From positions 558,001 to 622,000 of the forward strand of contig JAIVLN010000001.1 in assembly GCA_020524245.1 (NCBI GenBank): 64,000 nt of DNA. Direction: 5' to 3'. The notes beneath the pieces are model-generated. The model searched no databases, was not told the origin of the DNA, and was given only the letters and a program-made list of their open reading frames with translations. The translations under genes and the position numbers were made by a program. This DNA comes from Rossellomorea aquimaris (GTDB taxonomy: Bacteria > Bacillota > Bacilli > Bacillales > Fictibacillaceae). This document shows positions 60,168-64,000 of this stretch, in pieces; the first letter of the stretch is position 1, and the number at the start of each line of letters is the position of its first letter.

Positions 60168-60255
60168 ATTTGATTGGAGAGCAAGGTGCGGGACTCCAGC
60201 GGGATTAGCGCACGTCCCTCGGAAAGCGAGTACCTGAAGAGTAAATCAACAACTC
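60168..60255. repeat. Truncated copy of a Bacillaceae intergenic repeat
   Basis: GGGACTCCAGCGGGATTAGC followed by CGTCCCTCGGAAAGCGAG and TAAATCAACA matches from memory a widespread Bacillaceae element (GGGACTCC(T)GCGGGA...GCGGAAAGCGAG...GAAATCAAC). The middle segment of the full-length element is missing. The name and function of the family are not known to me. Confidence 0.5.
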
Positions 60256-60294
60256 TCAAGAGCAACAATGTTTGCGAAAACAGCTTAAAAACAA

Positions 60295-60351
60295 AAGTGC
60301 CGGACAGACTCAAAAATGAAATTCGCCTTCCATTTGAGCACGCCGGCACTT
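60295..60351 (-). terminator. Terminator of ytxGH
   Basis: AAGTGCCGG and CCGGCACTT with an inner CTCAAATG/CATTTTTGAG stem; the minus strand runs into TTTT. Confidence 0.75.
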
Positions 60352-60373
60352 CTATATTCTTACCTTTTACCGA

Positions 60374-60823
60374 TTATTTGTATTCAGGCGTATGCTTTTC
60401 TTCGTAGTTCGTTTCCATCTTGTCTAGTTCATTGTTAGGTGTTTGCATTGCGTCTTCAATCGCATCCGCTTTGCCTTCGTTGTACTCTTCTTCAAGCTCA
60501 TCCATCTTGTCTTTGTTTCTCCAATTGTTATAGTCGCTCTTCACGTTGTTGGAGAATTCTTTCACTTTGTTGGCAGCCTGGGAAGTTTGAGTACTGACGG
60601 ATTGTGCAAGGGTGGAAGACTTCTCCTTAGCCATCGTCGCTACTTCAGAACTTTTGTCCTTCAATTGAATCGCCTGATCGTTCAGATCCGTACGAAGCTC
60701 TTTACCAGACTTAGGTGCAAGGAGAAGTGCTGTTGTTGCACCTACAATTCCTCCGATTAACGTTCCGATCAAGAAGTCCTTCGTATCAATGTTAGAGTTT
60801 TGATTGTTTTTCTCATTTGTCAT
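60374..60823 (-). CDS. ytxH: YtxH general stress protein
   Basis: 149 residues. The YtxH domain is DFLIGTLIGGIVGATTALLLAPKSGKELRTDL (about 15-46) with one membrane helix, followed by a long charged helical tail rich in Lys/Glu/Ser. In B. subtilis the ytxGHJ operon is sigma-B/sigma-H controlled; that is not confirmed here. 14 bases after ytxG; GAGGAGG precedes the ATG. Confidence 0.9.
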   Translation of the reverse strand: MTNEKNNQNSNIDTKDFLIGTLIGGIVGATTALLLAPKSGKELRTDLNDQAIQLKDKSSEVATMAKEKSSTLAQSVSTQTSQAANKVKEFSNNVKSDYNNWRNKDKMDELEEEYNEGKADAIEDAMQTPNNELDKMETNYEEKHTPEYK

Positions 60824-60837
60824 TTACAATTCCTCCT

Positions 60838-61278
60838 CTATTTTGGTTCAGTCGTACGCTCTATTCTTCTGTTTCTAAGTTTAAATTTTTCATAAATATC
60901 TAATGCTGCATTACTCCACTGCACGACTTGCGAGACTGTATCTGACTTCCTCTCACCTTCGCGAGCAATTCGAGTAGACACATTTTTTACGGAATGACTG
61001 ACGGTAGAGAGACTGTCTCCAATTTCACGCACACCGTGGAATACTGAGTTAAGAGATTCAGATTTCTGCTGAATATCCTCCGCCAAACGGTTTGTCTTAT
61101 GTAACAAATCTGTGGTTTCCCTTGATACTCCGTCAAGCTGGCTTTCGAGTCCATCAAGCGTTTTGGCGACATTAGTCAAAGTCAATTGGAGTGATTTCAA
61201 TGTTCGAGAGATAAATACGACCAGTACTGCAAACGCAATTGCAATTAAAGCTACACTTAGATACAAGATTATTTCCAT
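60838..61278 (-). CDS. ytxG: DUF948 protein YtxG
   Basis: 146 residues from an ATG at 61276-61278 (GGTGG 8 bases before; a GTG 4 codons earlier overlaps the ribosome site). One N-terminal helix (about 2-25) then a coiled-coil-like region of hydrophobic heptads ([23 protein letters not shown]). DUF948 family; first gene of ytxGH. Confidence 0.88.
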   Translation of the reverse strand: MEIILYLSVALIAIAFAVLVVFISRTLKSLQLTLTNVAKTLDGLESQLDGVSRETTDLLHKTNRLAEDIQQKSESLNSVFHGVREIGDSLSTVSHSVKNVSTRIAREGERKSDTVSQVVQWSNAALDIYEKFKLRNRRIERTTEPK

Positions 61279-61463
61279 AACGTATACCACCTCCTGTTTA
61301 GTATTCCATTTCCCAATCTGTCTATTCCCTAAACTAGTTGTACCTTATTGTAATGAAATTCGCTGCAAATCACAAACAATCCTCCTAGCTTTTTTCTAAA
61401 GTTGAAATAAAGTACAATAGAAGTTGGGAAATCATATATGAAAAATTGAGAGGAGACATGAAG

Positions 61464-62579
61464 ATGAGAGATCCTAGAATTCAAGCTTTAGCGAACAACA
61501 TCATTACATACTCTGTCGATCTTCAGCCTGGAGAGAAAGTTTTGATTGAGAACACTGGTTATCAGCGTGAGCTCGTCAATGCACTTGTTGAAGAAGCGTA
61601 CAAGGCTGGCGGTTTTCCATTCGTAAACATCAAAGACGAGACGACACAACGTGCGTTATTGATGGAAGCGAAGGAAGAACAATTGGCACTGCAAGGTAAA
61701 TTCGAAGAGACAATCATGAAGGAAATGGATGCGTATGTTGCAATCCGCTCTGGTAATAACATTTCAGAGATGTCGGATGTTCCTTCTGAGCAAATGGCTA
61801 TGTACCAGAAGAAAGTTTACAAAAGCGTTCACCACGGCATCCGAATTCCGAAAACGAAGTGGTGTGTGCTCCGTTATCCTACACCGAATATGTCCCAACT
61901 TGCAGACATGAGTACGACTGCGTTCGAAAACTTGTACTTCAATGTTTGTAACCTCGACTACAGCAAAATGCTCGATGCCATGGGACCACTTGAAGACTTG
62001 ATGAACCGTACAGACCAAGTTCATATTAAAGGGCCAGGTACGGACTTGACGTTCTCCATCAAAGACATTCCAGCAATTAAATGTGCAGGGCATAAGAACT
62101 TGCCTGATGGTGAAGTATACACAGCTCCTGTACGAGAATCAGTGAATGGAACGATCACGTTTAATTCGCCTTCACCTTACCAAGGATTCGTCTTCCACAA
62201 TGTGACCTTCACGTTTAAAGACGGTAAAATCATTGAAGCGAGCGCAAACGACACAGAACGTATCAACAAAGTCTTGGACACAGATGAAGGCGCGCGCTTT
62301 ATCGGAGAATTTGCGATCGGAGTCAATCCGTTCATCCAAACGCCGATGCAAGACATTCTGTTCGATGAGAAAATCGATGGCAGCTTCCACTTCACGCCTG
62401 GTCAGTGCTATGAAGAAGCTTCTAATGGCAATGATTCCAACATTCACTGGGATCTCGTCAACATCCAACGTCCGGATTACGGCGGAGGGGAAATCTACTT
62501 CGATGGCGTATTGATTCGTAAAGACGGCCGATTCGTTCTGCCAGAATTAGAACCTCTTAACCCGGAAAACTTAAAGTAA
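61464..62579 (+). CDS. M29 family aminopeptidase (AmpS-like)
   Basis: 371 residues from the ATG at 61464 (AGGAG 8 bases before; the earlier ATG is too close). RIQALANNIITYSVDLQPGEKVLIEN and the region AGGFPFVNIKDE...AYVAIRSGNNISEMSDVP are typical of M29 (AmpS/AP-II) metallo-aminopeptidases; GEFAIGVNPFIQTPMQDILFDEKIDGSFHF contains metal ligands. Cytoplasmic peptide turnover. Followed by a strong terminator. Confidence 0.9.
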   Translation: MRDPRIQALANNIITYSVDLQPGEKVLIENTGYQRELVNALVEEAYKAGGFPFVNIKDETTQRALLMEAKEEQLALQGKFEETIMKEMDAYVAIRSGNNISEMSDVPSEQMAMYQKKVYKSVHHGIRIPKTKWCVLRYPTPNMSQLADMSTTAFENLYFNVCNLDYSKMLDAMGPLEDLMNRTDQVHIKGPGTDLTFSIKDIPAIKCAGHKNLPDGEVYTAPVRESVNGTITFNSPSPYQGFVFHNVTFTFKDGKIIEASANDTERINKVLDTDEGARFIGEFAIGVNPFIQTPMQDILFDEKIDGSFHFTPGQCYEEASNGNDSNIHWDLVNIQRPDYGGGEIYFDGVLIRKDGRFVLPELEPLNPENLK

Positions 62580-62596
62580 TATCGTTATATAAAGGG

Positions 62597-62624
62597 AAAG
62601 CGTCCTCTCTCGGTGAGGACGCTT
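62597..62624 (+). terminator. Terminator of aminopeptidase gene
   Basis: AAAGCGTCCTC-TCTCGGT-GAGGACGCTTT then T run. Confidence 0.85.
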
Positions 62625-62657
62625 TTTTTAACTGAGATTGGTGTAGTAATATAGTAC

Positions 62658-62741
62658 CGACTTCCACAAGTCGGAGTGAAAGTTCCCTAAGTATTAACAA
62701 AAGTTCCACAAGTGAGAGCGAAAGTTCCACAAGTGGGAGTG
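62658..62741. repeat. Tandem array of a 21-bp unit, type 1, inverted (4 copies)
   Basis: Units start at 62658, 62679, 62700 and 62721. Copies 3 and 4 begin AAAGTTCCACAAGT; the others are variants. This is the reverse complement of the array unit at 14637-14777 (core ACTTGTGGAACTTT), with the same exact 21-base period. Confidence 0.88.
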
Positions 62742-62767
62742 CATCCCCATGAATATTGCACATAAAA

Positions 62768-62795
62768 AAACCAGAACCGACTTCGGTTCTGGTTT
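62768..62795 (-). terminator. Terminator of murC
   Basis: AAACCAGAACC and GGTTCTGGTTT with T run on the minus strand, just past the murC stop. Confidence 0.85.
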
Positions 62796-62805
62796 AACTA
62801 CGCAC

Positions 62806-64000
62806 TTACGATGCCAATTGGCTTTCGTATGCTTTTTGATATTTTTGAATGTCACCTGCACCCATGAACAAGAGTACACTGTTGGTGTGTTTCGAGAGTA
62901 AATCGATGGTTTCTTCCCGGATGATGTGGGAGTTATCGATTCGCTCCTGCAAGTTTTCAATCGTAAGGTTGCCTTTGTCCTCACGTGCAGAACCGAAGAT
63001 ATCACATAGATAAACGGCATCTGCGTGTCCGAGGCTATCAGCAAACTCTTTCAAGAACGTCTGGGTCCTTGTATACGTGTGTGGTTGGAAAATCGCGACC
63101 ACTTCTTTGTCCGGATACTTCTGTTTTGCCGACTCGATCGTCGCTTTGATTTCAGTTGGGTGATGTGCATAATCATCGATCAACACTTGTTGCCCAACAT
63201 GTTTTTCTGTAAAACGTCTTTTTACACCTTTAAAATTCTTCAACTGTTCTTTTAAAATGTTCACGTCCACTTGTTCATAATGACAAAGTGCGATGACAGA
63301 TAATGCATTCAACACATGGTGTGTACCATATCCAGGAATCGTGAATGTCTCGTGATATGCATTACGGACGAATACATCGAATGTTGTTCCTTCTTTACTC
63401 ACTTGAATGTTTCCAGCTTGGAAATCGTTGTTCTCATTCAATCCGTAGAAAAGAACCGGTACATTCGCCTGGATCTTCTGCAAGTATGGATCGTCCCCGC
63501 ATGCGATGATCCCTTGTTGAACCTGCATCGCCATCGATTGGAATGCGTCGAATACGTCATCTACGTCTTTAAAATAATCTGGATGATCGAAATCGATATT
63601 CGTCATGATGGCGTAAGACGGTTCGTATGAAAGGAAGTGACGTCGGTATTCGCATGCTTCGAATACGAAGTATTGACTGTCTTCCACACCTTTACCAGAT
63701 CCATCTCCGATTAAGTACGATGTCGGATGAGCTGCGCCTAACACATGAGCGAGCAATCCTGTGGTCGATGTTTTACCGTGTGATCCAGTCACCGCAACGC
63801 TTGTGAACTTCTGTATGAAATCACCTAGGAAATGATGGTACCGATAAATCGGCACGCCTAACTCGTTGGCTTTCGAAATTTCTTCGTGATCATCCGGAAA
63901 AGCGTTACCAGCGATAACGACCTGGTCACCATTGATGTTTTCAGCCTGAAACGGCAACACCGATATATTTCTTTCTTCTAACGCTTGTTGGGTAAAAATG
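62806..64000 (-). CDS. murC: UDP-N-acetylmuramate--L-alanine ligase (5' end beyond window)
   Basis: The frame is open to the window end, so the N-terminal ~60 residues are missing. It has the Mur ligase P-loop [35 protein letters not shown], the central domain [15 protein letters not shown], and [12 protein letters not shown]. MurC joins L-alanine to UDP-MurNAc, the first amino acid step of peptidoglycan precursor synthesis in the cytoplasm. In B. subtilis murC lies near ytxG, as here. Confidence 0.95.
   Translation of the reverse strand, partial: IFTQQALEERNISVLPFQAENINGDQVVIAGNAFPDDHEEISKANELGVPIYRYHHFLGDFIQKFTSVAVTGSHGKTSTTGLLAHVLGAAHPTSYLIGDGSGKGVEDSQYFVFEACEYRRHFLSYEPSYAIMTNIDFDHPDYFKDVDDVFDAFQSMAMQVQQGIIACGDDPYLQKIQANVPVLFYGLNENNDFQAGNIQVSKEGTTFDVFVRNAYHETFTIPGYGTHHVLNALSVIALCHYEQVDVNILKEQLKNFKGVKRRFTEKHVGQQVLIDDYAHHPTEIKATIESAKQKYPDKEVVAIFQPHTYTRTQTFLKEFADSLGHADAVYLCDIFGSAREDKGNLTIENLQERIDNSHIIREETIDLLSKHTNSVLLFMGAGDIQKYQKAYESQLAS

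Noticed and set aside
1-64000. tRNA, rRNA, transposase, phage integrase or toxin-antitoxin pair
   Set aside because: None was recognised on either strand by motif or product.

Overview
The window looks like a piece of a spore-forming Bacillaceae chromosome (Firmicutes, moderate GC). It has an alpha/beta-type spore protein gene, strong AGGAGG ribosome sites with many TTG and GTG starts, a T-box, an S4-type leader and CcpA operators. The gene order ytcJ-ytcI-sspA-thiI-iscS-brnQ-ezrA-hisJ-refZ-ytsP ... rpsD ... tyrS ... acsA/acuABC ... ccpA-aroA-ytxJHG ... murC matches the Bacillus subtilis backbone as I remember it, with non-backbone genes inserted. No rRNA, tRNA, insertion sequence, prophage or CRISPR array was seen.

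Layout. 1-13.5 kb is core: a partial amidohydrolase, an acyl-CoA synthetase, sspA, the thiI/iscS sulfur-transfer pair, brnQ, ezrA, hisJ, refZ, a free-methionine-sulfoxide reductase, a methionine gamma-lyase-type enzyme and rpsD with its leader. 13.5-28.1 kb holds a NERD protein, tyrS with a tyrosine T-box, a class A penicillin-binding protein, an amidohydrolase next to a 1033-residue acetyltransferase fusion, and the divergent acsA / acuABC acetate module. 28.1-35.9 kb is mixed: a macrolide-type efflux pump behind a leader-peptide attenuator, a serine hydrolase, a sodium/solute symporter with a 39-residue partner, membrane proteins, an M48-ankyrin protease and a nonsense-broken peptidase E. 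36.0-43.3 kb is respiratory: a ba3-type oxidase (subunits IIa, II, I), a Sco protein, an unknown membrane protein and heme O synthase, with a hemY-type oxidase and a radical SAM/SPASM protein just upstream. 43.3-56.8 kb is a strip of small accessory genes, all on the minus strand. 57.4-64 kb returns to core: ccpA, aroA, ytxJ, ytxH, ytxG, an M29 aminopeptidase and murC (cut by the window end).

Regulation. Four CcpA (cre) sites match the consensus at 13 or 14 of 14 positions (ytcI, megL, acuA/acsA, the symporter), and ccpA itself is in the window. Two FNR-type palindromes, one before the ba3 operon and one before the radical SAM/hemY pair, are each centred at -41.5 from a good -10 hexamer, suggesting a shared oxygen-responsive switch.

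Least explained are the intergenic tandem arrays. Two arrays 48 kb apart share one 21-bp unit, a third 21-bp array has a different unit, and a 52-bp unit is repeated about eight times upstream of the ccpA terminator. Their periods equal two and five helical turns. I know no function for them.
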